DNA from: Deltaproteobacteria bacterium SG8_13
GTDB lineage: Bacteria > Desulfobacterota > Desulfobacteria > Desulfobacterales > SG8-13
Length of the DNA: 36,667 bases
Direction: 5' to 3'
Assembly (NCBI GenBank): GCA_001303025.1
Contig: LJNK01000057.1
Location: 1 to 36,667 of the forward strand
Shown here: one piece after another, positions 8,299 through 16,643 of the stretch
How the letters are laid out: each line of letters starts with the position of its first letter
Position numbering within the stretch: the first letter of the stretch is position 1
Notes under the pieces: generated by a model
Database searches by the model: none
The model's input: only the letters and a program-made list of their open reading frames with translations
Told to the model about the DNA's origin: nothing
Made by a program: the position numbers and the translations under genes

Positions 8299-8718
8299 AT
8301 GAGACGTGACCCGTTGACCCCAAACGATGGCGAACAGCAGAAGTGGCACCGGCTGACCCTGATGCCCGAATCCACACCGGGTGAGGTACTGGCCAGGGCC
8401 GAGACTGAGCCGACCTCCCCCTGGTATTCGGGACACTTTCCGGGAGAGCCGATTCTGCCGGGAATCGCCCAGATTGCCATGGTAGGGGAGGCCATTGGGC
8501 TTGCGGAGGATCGTCCTGTCCGCATCGCCGGGCTAAAGCGCGTCCGGTTCAAGCAAGTCATACAACCGGGTGATGGAATCGACATCCGGGTCCGCCCCCG
8601 CGAAGGTGACGCCGCCGCCTATTCTTTTCAGGTGACGGGGGGCGGGGAGGTCGCCTGCAGCGGCATTATCACCCTCGCAGGCGCCGGTGGCAGGGAAAGC
8701 GCACGCCCGCAACGATGA
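8299..8718 (+). CDS. FabZ/ApeI-like hotdog dehydratase
   Basis: The product has 139 residues and is a single hotdog domain with GHFPGEPILPG (His46), the hallmark of FabA/FabZ-type dehydratases. The acidic residue normally found 14 positions after this His is Ala60 here; the nearest Glu is Glu64. That fits ApeI-type relatives better than canonical FabZ, and may mean altered chemistry (isomerase, thioesterase or a different general acid). ATG 8299 has only a weak ribosome binding site. The gene follows the KS-CLF stop by 78 nt and is separated from the next ACP gene by 265 nt that include a good promoter-like sequence. It is likely the second dehydratase of the cluster. Confidence 0.82.
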   Translation: MRRDPLTPNDGEQQKWHRLTLMPESTPGEVLARAETEPTSPWYSGHFPGEPILPGIAQIAMVGEAIGLAEDRPVRIAGLKRVRFKQVIQPGDGIDIRVRPREGDAAAYSFQVTGGGEVACSGIITLAGAGGRESARPQR

Positions 8719-8851
8719 GGGCAATGGCGGATTCGCTGCAAACGTGAAACCGCGATGGACGGATCTCTCCGGGTGGGGGGGTGCGGTGACCGGCACCGGC
8801 CGGGTATTCGGCACTCGGCTTTTTCCGGGTTGCAGTGTTTGCGATTTCCAA

Positions 8852-8880
8852 TTGTCTGACGATTTGGAACATGTTATAAA
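8852..8880 (+). promoter_or_regulatory. Internal sigma-70-type promoter candidate before ACP 2
   Basis: TTGTCT (8852-8857) and TATAAA (8875-8880) are separated by exactly 17 nt. They lie in a 265-nt gap that is locally AT-richer, about 100 nt before the ACP 2 start at 8984. This would allow the ACP 2, radical SAM and ketosynthase block to be transcribed independently of the first rightward block. Spacing and -10 are good; the -35 has two mismatches. Confidence 0.5.
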
Positions 8881-8983
8881 TACTATTTCACACAGCGACG
8901 GGCTTTTGCCCCGGCCGAAATCGGCTTTTCCAAAGGGATGCCCCTCAGGGTGCACCCCGAATCTCACATCAGGGAGAACGAGA

Positions 8984-9247
8984 ATGTTGGCAGCAACCGA
9001 AACAGCAGATATCATCATCCGAGTGTCGGAAGTGTTGATCAATGAACTTAAATTGGAAGACGTTACGCCTGAATCGTTCGATCCCGATATCGACCTGGTG
9101 GACGAGGTCGGTATCGACAGCATGGACCTGGCCACCGTCGCCTTAGTGTTGCAGGACGAATACGGAATTCGAATCGATGAGGACGATTATCCGAAACTGA
9201 CAACCGTTCGGTTTATCGCGCAGTACATTCACGACAGAAGAGCATAA
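8984..9247 (+). CDS. Acyl carrier protein 2
   Basis: The product has 87 residues with the phosphopantetheine Ser46 in VGIDSMDLATV. ATG 8984 was chosen because AGGGAGA lies about 6 nt upstream and the product then matches ACP length; an upstream in-frame extension to 8687 crosses the promoter-like region and the end of the hotdog gene. It differs clearly from ACP 1, so the two carriers may serve different steps (for example starter loading or radical SAM modification against elongation). The radical SAM gene begins 31 nt downstream, suggesting that modification takes place on this carrier; that is inference. Confidence 0.9.
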   Translation: MLAATETADIIIRVSEVLINELKLEDVTPESFDPDIDLVDEVGIDSMDLATVALVLQDEYGIRIDEDDYPKLTTVRFIAQYIHDRRA

Positions 9248-9278
9248 TCCGGGGGAAGGTGCCGGAAGGAATAAAGAG

Positions 9279-10370
9279 ATGAGCATAGGCGGCCAACCGC
9301 AACAGCAACCAGAAACTTCGCCGAAGCCGTGGCGTTTTGCAGATATCCTGGCGGATCCTGCCATCAAAGAACGGTGGGAAAAGGTGCGCAAATATTTTTT
9401 CCTGCGGGAGTCCACCTACGACATGACCCGCCGCTGTAACATCCGCTGTGAAGGGTGTTACTACTACGAGGGGGAAAAACAGCACGCGGTTGAAAACCGC
9501 GACGCCGACTCATGGCGAGCCTTGATGCGCCGGGAAAAGGAGAGGGGAATCACCTATGTGGTGCTGGCCGGAGCCGAACCGGCCCTGGTGCCCGAACTGC
9601 TGGAAGTTTGCCATCAGGAGTTGCCGTTGGGGGCCATCGCTTCCAATGGATTGAAATTCATCCCCGAAACGGTTGGCTATAGAATTCACATTTCGGTGTG
9701 GGGCAATGACCAGACCAGTCTTCGCATCCGCAATGCGCGCGAGATGCTGCACCGACAGATCGATAACTACCGCAACGATCCCCGGGCCGTATTTGTCTAC
9801 ACCTTCACGCGCAGCAATATCTCCGAGGTCCACGAAGTCGCCGACAGGCTCGCGGCCGAAGGCTGCCGGTTGACTTTCAACATGTTTTCGGCACCGGTAG
9901 GCTACGATGGTAAGCTGCGCCACAATGAAGCATCGCTGCGCAAGACCCGCAACACCATGCTTCAGGTAATGGGAAAACATCCGCAACATGTGCTTTTTTC
10001 GACCTACAACGTCGTCGCACACACGCACACCAAGAGCTTGCACGCGCTCTATTCGTGCCCGTATCCCCGCATGAATCCCTCCACCAGCATCGGCCTGGGT
10101 CGCTCCTTCCGGCAGTACCGGACGGATCTGGACTGGGATCGCAGTGCTGCCTGCTGCGTTCCGGACACCGACTGTGTTGACTGCCGGCACTACGCTTCCG
10201 GCAGCGCCGTCGTCACTGCCCGGCTGTACCGGCATGCCATCGATCCCCGGACGTTCAGTGCCTGGCTGGATTACGTCGACACGTATCTGGCGGTGTGGGT
10301 GATGGGATATGAGAAAGAAACCAGTCTGACCGCTGAACTGGTGGCCCCGCCGGGGCACGAGGTGTTCTGA
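9279..10370 (+). CDS. Radical SAM enzyme A with C-terminal cysteine cluster
   Basis: The product has 363 residues. The radical SAM motif CX3CX2C is at Cys53, Cys57 and Cys60, inside YDMTRRCNIRCEGC. A GAEP motif (SAM amino-group binding, equivalent to GGEP) and an ISVWG strand follow. The last third contains a second cysteine group, CC-x5-C-x2-C (CCVPDTDCVDC), plus an upstream YSCPYP. This could ligate an auxiliary iron-sulfur cluster as in SPASM/Twitch proteins, though the spacing is not a standard SPASM pattern. ATG 9279 has GGAAGGA upstream. It is clearly paralogous to the next gene in the core and in the C-terminal cysteines. It lies between ACP 2 and two ketosynthases, so a carrier-bound acyl chain is a likely substrate. 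Exact reaction unknown. Confidence 0.9.
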   Translation: MSIGGQPQQQPETSPKPWRFADILADPAIKERWEKVRKYFFLRESTYDMTRRCNIRCEGCYYYEGEKQHAVENRDADSWRALMRREKERGITYVVLAGAEPALVPELLEVCHQELPLGAIASNGLKFIPETVGYRIHISVWGNDQTSLRIRNAREMLHRQIDNYRNDPRAVFVYTFTRSNISEVHEVADRLAAEGCRLTFNMFSAPVGYDGKLRHNEASLRKTRNTMLQVMGKHPQHVLFSTYNVVAHTHTKSLHALYSCPYPRMNPSTSIGLGRSFRQYRTDLDWDRSAACCVPDTDCVDCRHYASGSAVVTARLYRHAIDPRTFSAWLDYVDTYLAVWVMGYEKETSLTAELVAPPGHEVF

Positions 10371-10389
10371 TTCGAGGAGCTGTCCCCAA

Positions 10390-11388
10390 ATGAAAACCGT
10401 TAGTTCCCTGTTGGATCCCGAGTGGCATGCCCGCTACAAAAGGATTGCCAAACTCAACATCCGCAGTTCGATCTACGACGTGACCAACAAGTGCAACCTG
10501 CGCTGCAAGGGGTGCTTTTTCTTCTCTTCGGATGAGCACAAAGTCGCCGACGAAGAAAAAGATATCCACAAGTGGGAGAACTTTATCGATAAAGAGATGC
10601 AACGCGGCGTGAACCTCGCAATTCTGATCGGCGGAGAGCCGACCCTGTATCTCGACCGGGTCGAAGCCTTCTACCGTCGACTGCCCACCTTTTGCGCCAC
10701 CAACGGACTTATCAAGGTGCCCCGCGATCGCTTTCCGAACATGATGGTGGGGATTTCCCTGTGGGGCGACGAGGCGGATGAAAAAGTGCTGCGGGGCAAG
10801 GACACCTTTGCCATATCCAGCAAGAACTACGAAGGCGATCCATACACCTATTACCTGTACACCATTACGCCCAAACAGATCGGAAAAACCGAGCGGATTA
10901 TCCGTAAGATCAGGGATGTGGGCTTGAAGGTCCACATGCAGCTGCTCTCCAACGATGAAGGCGTGGACGGATTTTCCTGGACGCCGGGTGAACTCGAAGC
11001 GGTGCACGAAGAGATGGACGCCATGCTCGACCGGTATCCCGAAACCGTCGTGTCCTGCAAATACTATCATCAGATTATCAGCACCGGCATGATGCTCGGA
11101 CGCAGGTTCGGATGGCAGGAGTGCCCTTCGGTGACCAAACCTCTCGACATCCGAGACCCCCAACCGAAGCGGCTGATCGAATTCATTCGCTGGGCATCGG
11201 ATCTGAACACGATGCACCGCTGCTGTACGTCCGAAACCCGGGACTGCTCCACCTGCAAGGACGGCGCTGCCCACATGAGCTGGGTGATGGTCAACAAACG
11301 GGCCCACATGCGCTCCTCCCGGGATTTGCAGAACTGGATCGAAGTCTACGAGATGTTCGCCAAGCTCTACCAGTTCATCCCCTGGTAA
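10390..11388 (+). CDS. Radical SAM enzyme B, paralogue of A
   Basis: The product has 332 residues. The CX3CX2C motif is at Cys35, Cys39 and Cys42 (YDVTNKCNLRCKGC), with GGEPTLY for SAM binding, an ISLWGDE strand and a C-terminal CC-x5-C-x2-C group (CCTSETRDCSTC) matching that of enzyme A. It begins 19 nt after enzyme A with GAGGAG upstream of the ATG. The shared layout implies a tandem duplication followed by divergence. The pair may catalyse sequential or heterodimeric radical chemistry on a lipid chain. Most similar-looking enzymes in databases are simply labelled radical SAM protein, so I assign no reaction. Confidence 0.9.
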   Translation: MKTVSSLLDPEWHARYKRIAKLNIRSSIYDVTNKCNLRCKGCFFFSSDEHKVADEEKDIHKWENFIDKEMQRGVNLAILIGGEPTLYLDRVEAFYRRLPTFCATNGLIKVPRDRFPNMMVGISLWGDEADEKVLRGKDTFAISSKNYEGDPYTYYLYTITPKQIGKTERIIRKIRDVGLKVHMQLLSNDEGVDGFSWTPGELEAVHEEMDAMLDRYPETVVSCKYYHQIISTGMMLGRRFGWQECPSVTKPLDIRDPQPKRLIEFIRWASDLNTMHRCCTSETRDCSTCKDGAAHMSWVMVNKRAHMRSSRDLQNWIEVYEMFAKLYQFIPW

Positions 11389-11550
11389 CACCCCCAAGCA
11401 AAATGTCCGCCCGCTGCCGCAACGGGATTGCCATCGCCGGCGGACTGTTGTACATTTTCTGCTGCAACGTTGCTTTTTTACCGGACGGTTTCAACCAGGC
11501 TGAAAGCCGGTAAGCAGTAACGGCTTTGAACCCGGGCACCTGGAAACCCC

Positions 11551-12801
11551 ATGTCAAAGAAAAAGGCTGTCATCGTCGGATATGATGCGGTGTCCCCCCT
11601 GGGAACCGAGCTGCAGCAGCAGTGGCAGCGGGCGGTAAACGGAGAAAGCGGCATCGGGGAGCTGACTCGCTTTTTGCCTGCCGAGGACTTTCCGGTGCGC
11701 ATCGCCGGCCAGGTGGATGAGATCGACACCGCCGCCTATCCGTTTTTAAGCCCGCGCAGCATGGCTCTCTGGCCCTCGCCCATTTTCAAGTATGCGATGC
11801 TGGTGGTGCACCGCGCCCTGGTAAACAGCGGACTGGAAATCACTGCCGACCTGGCGCCGCGGGTGGCGATCACCTTCAGCTCCGCGGTCGGCGGGCAGGA
11901 CGCCGTGCTGCACGCGGACCGCCGGTTGATTGCCGAAAACAAACTGCCCCCGCCGTATGCCAACCCGAACTCCTGCATCAACATGGTGGGTGGCAAAATC
12001 TCCATACTTACCGGGGCCACCGGCCCGATTACGGCCGTGATCACCGCCTGTGCCACCGGTGTTACCTCCATGATCATCGGAGCCATGTTCATCGACCAGG
12101 GCGTCGCCGATGCGGTCATCTGCGGTGCCGTGGACTTCGCCCTGGTGGAGCCGATCGCCGCCGGTTTTTATACCATGAACGGCGCCTTTAGCCCGAAACC
12201 CGGTCAGGCGGCCGAACCGCCCGCCCGGGCCAGTCGCCCCTTTTCCATCGATCGGCGCGGTTTTGTGATCTCGGAGGGAGCCGGGTGCATCTTGATCACC
12301 AGCCGCGAATTCGCCGATACCCACGGGCTCGATTACCGGGTCGAAATTGCCGGCTGGAGCATGACCTCCGACGCCCATCATTTTGTCGCCCCCAACCTGA
12401 AAACCGTCACCCGCTGCATCGCCGAGAGTATTGACAATGCAGGCATCCTGTCGCATGATATCCAGGTAGTCAACGCCCATGCCGCCTCCACCAAGGTGGG
12501 CGATCGGATCGAACACCAGGCAATGAGGGCGGTATTCGACGAAAGGCTCCCTCCGGTTTCGGCCAACAAATCCCTGATCGGTCATGCCATGGGGGCTTCC
12601 AGTGCCATCGAATCGATCTTCGCTTTGGAGGCAATGCAGCAGGGGATCGTTCCACCGACCATCAACTACAGCCCGGACCCGCAGCTTCCTATCGACTGTG
12701 TGCCGGAATCAGCCCGCAAAATCGAGCAGGAGCACGTGCTGAAAAACGCCTTCGGTTTCGGGGGCTGTAATTCCTGTATTGTATTTCGCAGAATTCGTTA
12801 A
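11551..12801 (+). CDS. Ketosynthase 2 (FabF-like)
   Basis: The product has 416 residues. Cys167 lies in TACATG, His310 in NAHAAST, and Lys340 and His345 in NKSLIGHAMGA, so the Cys-His-His triad and Lys are all present. The loop after the first catalytic His reads HAAST instead of the usual HGTST, an unusual change beside the active site. The C-terminal NAFGFGGCN is typical. A 162-nt gap precedes it, containing a 7-bp inverted repeat (11503-11527). Its stop TAA directly abuts the ATG of ketosynthase 3, so the two are translationally coupled and probably form a heterodimer. It is distinct from the KS half of the fused protein. Confidence 0.9.
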   Translation: MSKKKAVIVGYDAVSPLGTELQQQWQRAVNGESGIGELTRFLPAEDFPVRIAGQVDEIDTAAYPFLSPRSMALWPSPIFKYAMLVVHRALVNSGLEITADLAPRVAITFSSAVGGQDAVLHADRRLIAENKLPPPYANPNSCINMVGGKISILTGATGPITAVITACATGVTSMIIGAMFIDQGVADAVICGAVDFALVEPIAAGFYTMNGAFSPKPGQAAEPPARASRPFSIDRRGFVISEGAGCILITSREFADTHGLDYRVEIAGWSMTSDAHHFVAPNLKTVTRCIAESIDNAGILSHDIQVVNAHAASTKVGDRIEHQAMRAVFDERLPPVSANKSLIGHAMGASSAIESIFALEAMQQGIVPPTINYSPDPQLPIDCVPESARKIEQEHVLKNAFGFGGCNSCIVFRRIR

Positions 12802-14067
12802 ATGAAAGCTCCCCTGAACAGACGCGTCTTTGTCGTGGGGTACGGTGCCGCCACGGCTCTTGGCAACACGTTCGAGCAGACCTGGGACCGGGCGGCTGCC
12901 GGCAAAGCAGGTTTTCGCAAGGTGACCCGCTGTGATACGAAATCCCGTGCCTGCATCGTGGGCGAGATTCCGGATTGGGATCCGCTGAGCCTCGACTTCA
13001 CCGATGCCAAGGAGGCATACAACTGGAATGCCGACTACGTGATTTTGACCATGGCGGTCTGCAAGGAAGCCCTTGAGCACGCAGGGCTGGAGATCAACGC
13101 GGAAACCGGCCCGCGGACCGCCTGCCTGGTTGGATCGGCACTCAACGGTACCGATGCCTTCCGCATTGCCATGGACAACTATGTCAACCGTGGCCCGTTC
13201 AAGGTCAGCCCGTATCTGCTGCCCAACCTGTGCGCCAATCTGCCTTCCGGCAAATCCGGCATGCTGCTCGGATTTACCGGTCCGATCTTTTCGCCCCAGG
13301 GCGCCTGTGCTTCCGGTAATCATGCCATCGGTATCGGGGCCCGGATGATCCGTGACGGGGATTGTGATTTTGTTCTGGCCGGCGGCGTGGACACCTGTCT
13401 CATTCCGGAAATCATCCAGGGATTTGCCAACATGCTGGCCACCATCCATGTCGGCCCCAACGACCGGGCCTACGACGATCCGACCCAGGCTTCGCGCCCC
13501 TTCAGCATCGATCGCAAAGGGATCGTGCTGGCAGAAGGGGGCGGGGCGCTGGTGCTGGCGGCCGAAGACGCAATCTCGACCTACGGGCTGACGCCGAAAG
13601 CCGAGGTGATGGGGGTGGGCTGGACCTCGGATGCGAAGCATTTCGTGCAACCCAACGCCGGCACCATTGTCCGAGCCATCAGGGAAGCCATCGCCGATGC
13701 CGGTCTGCAGGCGGCGGACATCCAGTACGTCAACGCCCATGCAACTTCCACTCCCCGGGGAGACAAGATCGAGATCGAGTGCCTCCGGGAGATATTCGGC
13801 CCGGAGCTCTCCCGCATACCCGTGTCTTCCAACAAATCCCAGATCGGGCACACCCTGGGGGCGTCGGCGGCCATCGAGGCCGCACTGGGCATCGAGGGGA
13901 TGCAGCGCGGAATCATACTGCCGACGGTCAACCACATTGCCGATCCCGAGTTGTCCGATGTGGACGTGGTGCCCGACCATGCCCGGCAGCAGCACTACGA
14001 GCTGTTTTTGTCCAACGCCTTCGGGTTCGGGGGAACCAACTGCTGCATCGTTTTCAGGGGGGTGTGA
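12802..14067 (+). CDS. Ketosynthase 3 (FabF-like)
   Basis: The product has 421 residues. Cys169 lies in QGACASG, His313 in NAHATST, and Lys345 and His350 in NKSQIGHTLGAS: a full triad. The C-terminal NAFGFGGTN is canonical. It is related to ketosynthase 2 over its whole length (shared GWTSDAKHF-like segment and SRPFSIDR block) and starts with no gap after it. Unlike a classical KS/CLF pair, both members keep the Cys nucleophile, so both could condense, perhaps with different chain-length or starter preference. A thioesterase gene follows after 1 nt. Confidence 0.92.
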   Translation: MKAPLNRRVFVVGYGAATALGNTFEQTWDRAAAGKAGFRKVTRCDTKSRACIVGEIPDWDPLSLDFTDAKEAYNWNADYVILTMAVCKEALEHAGLEINAETGPRTACLVGSALNGTDAFRIAMDNYVNRGPFKVSPYLLPNLCANLPSGKSGMLLGFTGPIFSPQGACASGNHAIGIGARMIRDGDCDFVLAGGVDTCLIPEIIQGFANMLATIHVGPNDRAYDDPTQASRPFSIDRKGIVLAEGGGALVLAAEDAISTYGLTPKAEVMGVGWTSDAKHFVQPNAGTIVRAIREAIADAGLQAADIQYVNAHATSTPRGDKIEIECLREIFGPELSRIPVSSNKSQIGHTLGASAAIEAALGIEGMQRGIILPTVNHIADPELSDVDVVPDHARQQHYELFLSNAFGFGGTNCCIVFRGV

Positions 14068-14068
14068 G

Positions 14069-14548
14069 ATGCGACCGGAGCCCTTCCAACCGGAAATTCT
14101 CGACGGCGATCCGCGCTTTGTTCGGGACCGGGTCGGCGCAAAGGTATGGCACCGCTGCAAAAGCCGGATCCTGTACGCGGACACCGACCGCAGCCAGGTC
14201 GTCTATCACGGCAATTACCTTCGCTATTTCGAGCTCGGCCGGGCTACCTTGATGCGCGATACGGCCTACCCGTACCGCGAAGTGGAAGCGAGCGGATTCG
14301 TTTATCCGATCATCGAAGTCGGCGTGCAGTATTTCGCTCCCCTCTATTACGACGACCCGATGTGGGTCCACACCCACCCTGCCGAAATGGAGCGTGTGCG
14401 GCTGCGGTTCGACTATGTCATCACCCACCGCGATACCGGAGACATCATCTGCAAGGGATTCACCCGCCACTGCGCCACCAACGCGTCCGGTGTGCCGGTC
14501 GCCATCGACGAGAAAACCGCACACCTGTGGAAAGTGTTTCCGAAGTGA
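14069..14548 (+). CDS. 4HBT-family acyl thioesterase (YbgC/FadM-like)
   Basis: The product has 159 residues and is a single hotdog of the 4-hydroxybenzoyl-CoA thioesterase family. It has YADTDRSQVVYHGNYLRYFE, where Asp40 is the likely catalytic acid and the YHGNYLRYFE helix is diagnostic. ATG 14069 follows the ketosynthase 3 stop by 1 nt. It would release or edit the acyl chain from ACP or CoA, consistent with the end of the assembly line. In aryl-polyene loci a similar thioesterase-like protein occurs. The 3' end overlaps the GTG start of the dehydratase-like gene (GTGA), indicating coupling. Confidence 0.88.
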   Translation: MRPEPFQPEILDGDPRFVRDRVGAKVWHRCKSRILYADTDRSQVVYHGNYLRYFELGRATLMRDTAYPYREVEASGFVYPIIEVGVQYFAPLYYDDPMWVHTHPAEMERVRLRFDYVITHRDTGDIICKGFTRHCATNASGVPVAIDEKTAHLWKVFPK

Positions 14549-15403
14549 GCGGCAGGAAACAGCTGCCCCTAAAAATTCCCCTGCATCCGTATCTGTTCGA
14601 TCATCGTTTCGAAGGCCGTGCCGTGCTGCCGGCTGTCGAGGCCATGCAGTTGCTGGCAGATTCCACCTGCAGCGCACTGCCTGACGCACCGTTGGGCTGT
14701 ATGCGGGATGCCGCCTTCGACAAGTTCCTCTTTTTGGACGATCTCGCCGATCCTGCGATAACCACGGTCATCAATGAAGTCGAAGACGACCCCGGCGGCG
14801 GTGTCCGGTCCATGCTTCTCACCCGCAACCGCCTGAAAAAGGCGGGCCTCACCCGCCTGAAACAGCACGTTCGGCTGACCTTCGACAAACCCGGCGAACC
14901 GGAGACCGTTCCGGCGTTCGATCAGATGCGTGAATTGCGCGGGGCGACCTTTACCATCGGCGCCGGACAGGTGTACGAGGAACTGGTCCCGTTCGGCCCG
15001 TCCTATCAAAATCTCGACGGCGAGGTGAACGTATCCGAACAGGGGGCCGTCGCCCACCTGATTTGCCCGTCCGGCGGGGATGCCTCCCGACAGGTGCTGG
15101 GCTCACCCTTCGCACTCGATGCTGCCTTTCATGCCGCCTGCGTGTGGGGGCAGCGCTATGCCGGCATCGTCGCCTTCCCGTTTTGGTCAGCGGGTTGTAT
15201 TTCAGCCGGCGCGTCCCGGCCGGCGGTACCTGTGCCGGGTGATACCGCTGCGCAGCGAAGGCCAACCGCCGGTGTTGTTTTTCGAACTCTGGATTTTCTC
15301 CGAAGAAGGGCAGCCCTGCGAATCCGTGCGCGGCCTGCGCATGCAGGATGTGAGCGGCGGGCGCTGGAAACCGCCGCGGTGGGTGGGCAGCGGGGTGGTG
15401 TGA
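14545..15403 (+). CDS. Polyketide-synthase-type (double hotdog) dehydratase, frameshifted
   Basis: GTG 14545 overlaps the thioesterase stop. The N-terminal part has the PS-DH motif HX3GX4P (His20, Gly24, Pro29), the FGPSYQ motif (150-155) and LDAAFH (Asp192, His196), the DxxxH/Q catalytic signature. At 15181-15184 a run of four T shifts the frame after Pro212. With one T removed, translation continues as FGQRVVFQPARPG, then LFFELWIF and GLRMQDVSGGRWKPP to a TGA at 15401, giving a normal 285-residue dehydratase. Without this correction the frame runs into the convergent MFS gene. The lesion is either a sequencing or assembly error or a very recent mutation. The DH would form (possibly conjugated) double bonds on the carrier-bound chain. 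Confidence 0.85.
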
Positions 15404-15422
15404 GCCTTACGGGATGTTTTGC

Positions 15423-16643
15423 TTATTCATTTTCGTCCGTCGGCTTCACAAACAACAGACATACCGTCGTGCCGAGCGTCAGCAAACCGGTGAGAACGAA
15501 TCCCGCGCGGAACCATCCGGCATCGGCAAATTTGCCGATCACGGTGGGCAGCGCCCCGCTTCCGATTAGCATGGCCACCGGCATGATCATCGCCACGATC
15601 AGGTTGCGGTAATCCGGGGCGACGATCCGCATGACGATGGCGTATCCGGCCGGGAAAAAGGCGGTCGCCAGCAGGGACTGGACGAAGAGCAGAATCCACA
15701 GCCAGCGGGCGTCGGCCATCCCCAGCAGTGCGGTGGTGATGCCGGTGAGCAAAACGATCACCGCCACCACCGGTCGGGGTCCGTATCGAACCGTCAGCCA
15801 CCCGGCGGCGAACGGGCTCGCCATTGCCGCAATCCGTGAAGCCGACAGGATGACGTTTCCAGCCGTCTGGTCCATGCTGAACTGCACCTGCAGGTACAGC
15901 GGCAGCATGGAATAGACCCCCACGTTCGATCCGATACCGAAAATAAACAGTACCAGCATCAGCCAGAAAGCCGATCGGCCGGCCACCGAGCGCATGTTGC
16001 CCACGGTGGGGGGCTGGCCCTTGAAATCGCCGGTCCACGGCCGGCGGGCATAGAGCAGTCCGATGACCAGCAAGCCCGCGGCAACCGGCCACAGAACCCC
16101 TCTCCAGGAGCCGTATACGAGCAGCAGCTCGGCCAGCAAAGGGGCGACGATAAAGCCTAAGCTGGGCGAGATTTCGTGAAAGGCAAAGGCCTTGCCGAAA
16201 TCCCGCGGCGCCAGGCGATAGGTCATGCTGACCAGCCCGGAGGGCAAATACAGACCGGCTGTTGCGCCGACTACCAGTAGAATCACCCGCAGGGCCGGGA
16301 TGGAAGAAACCGCCATTGCCGCCAGCAGTGCCAGCGCGCAGGAAATGCAAGAAACGACGACGGTCTTATGGTGGTTCAACCGGCAGGAGAGATGACCGGA
16401 AAGCAGCAGACCGGCAAAATAGCCGATGTTGATCATCAGAAACAGTGATCCGGCTTCGGTGTGGCGAATGCCCGTGTCCGCTTCGATGTTCGGCAGCAGG
16501 GGACCCCAGATAAAGCGGGCCAGAAAGTTAAAAAAGAATATCCCGGCGAGCATCAGGATGCCGGGCAGCCTTTTTTTGAACGGCTCTTTGGTTTGCGGCG
16601 GATCGCCGCTGTGATCGGAGGTTCGCGTCAAGAGGCCATCCAT
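15423..16643 (-). CDS. MFS permease
   Basis: The product has 406 residues with about 12 hydrophobic segments in two halves of six, and a central cytoplasmic loop near RRPWTGDFKGQPP. The LNHHK/RLAPRDFG loops between helices are typical of the major facilitator superfamily. The start lies inside the 3' end of the SDR gene (16-bp overlap, same strand), so it belongs to the leftward tct operon rather than to the lipid cluster that converges on it from the left. Substrate unknown: an organic anion taken up or exchanged with the tct/SDR pathway is more likely than export of the lipid product. Confidence 0.85.
   Translation of the reverse strand: MDGLLTRTSDHSGDPPQTKEPFKKRLPGILMLAGIFFFNFLARFIWGPLLPNIEADTGIRHTEAGSLFLMINIGYFAGLLLSGHLSCRLNHHKTVVVSCISCALALLAAMAVSSIPALRVILLVVGATAGLYLPSGLVSMTYRLAPRDFGKAFAFHEISPSLGFIVAPLLAELLLVYGSWRGVLWPVAAGLLVIGLLYARRPWTGDFKGQPPTVGNMRSVAGRSAFWLMLVLFIFGIGSNVGVYSMLPLYLQVQFSMDQTAGNVILSASRIAAMASPFAAGWLTVRYGPRPVVAVIVLLTGITTALLGMADARWLWILLFVQSLLATAFFPAGYAIVMRIVAPDYRNLIVAMIMPVAMLIGSGALPTVIGKFADAGWFRAGFVLTGLLTLGTTVCLLFVKPTDENE

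Noticed and set aside
15423..16643. MFS permease as exporter of the lipid-cluster product
   Set aside because: It is on the opposite strand, converges on the cluster and overlaps the SDR gene of the tct operon by 16 bp, so it belongs to that operon.
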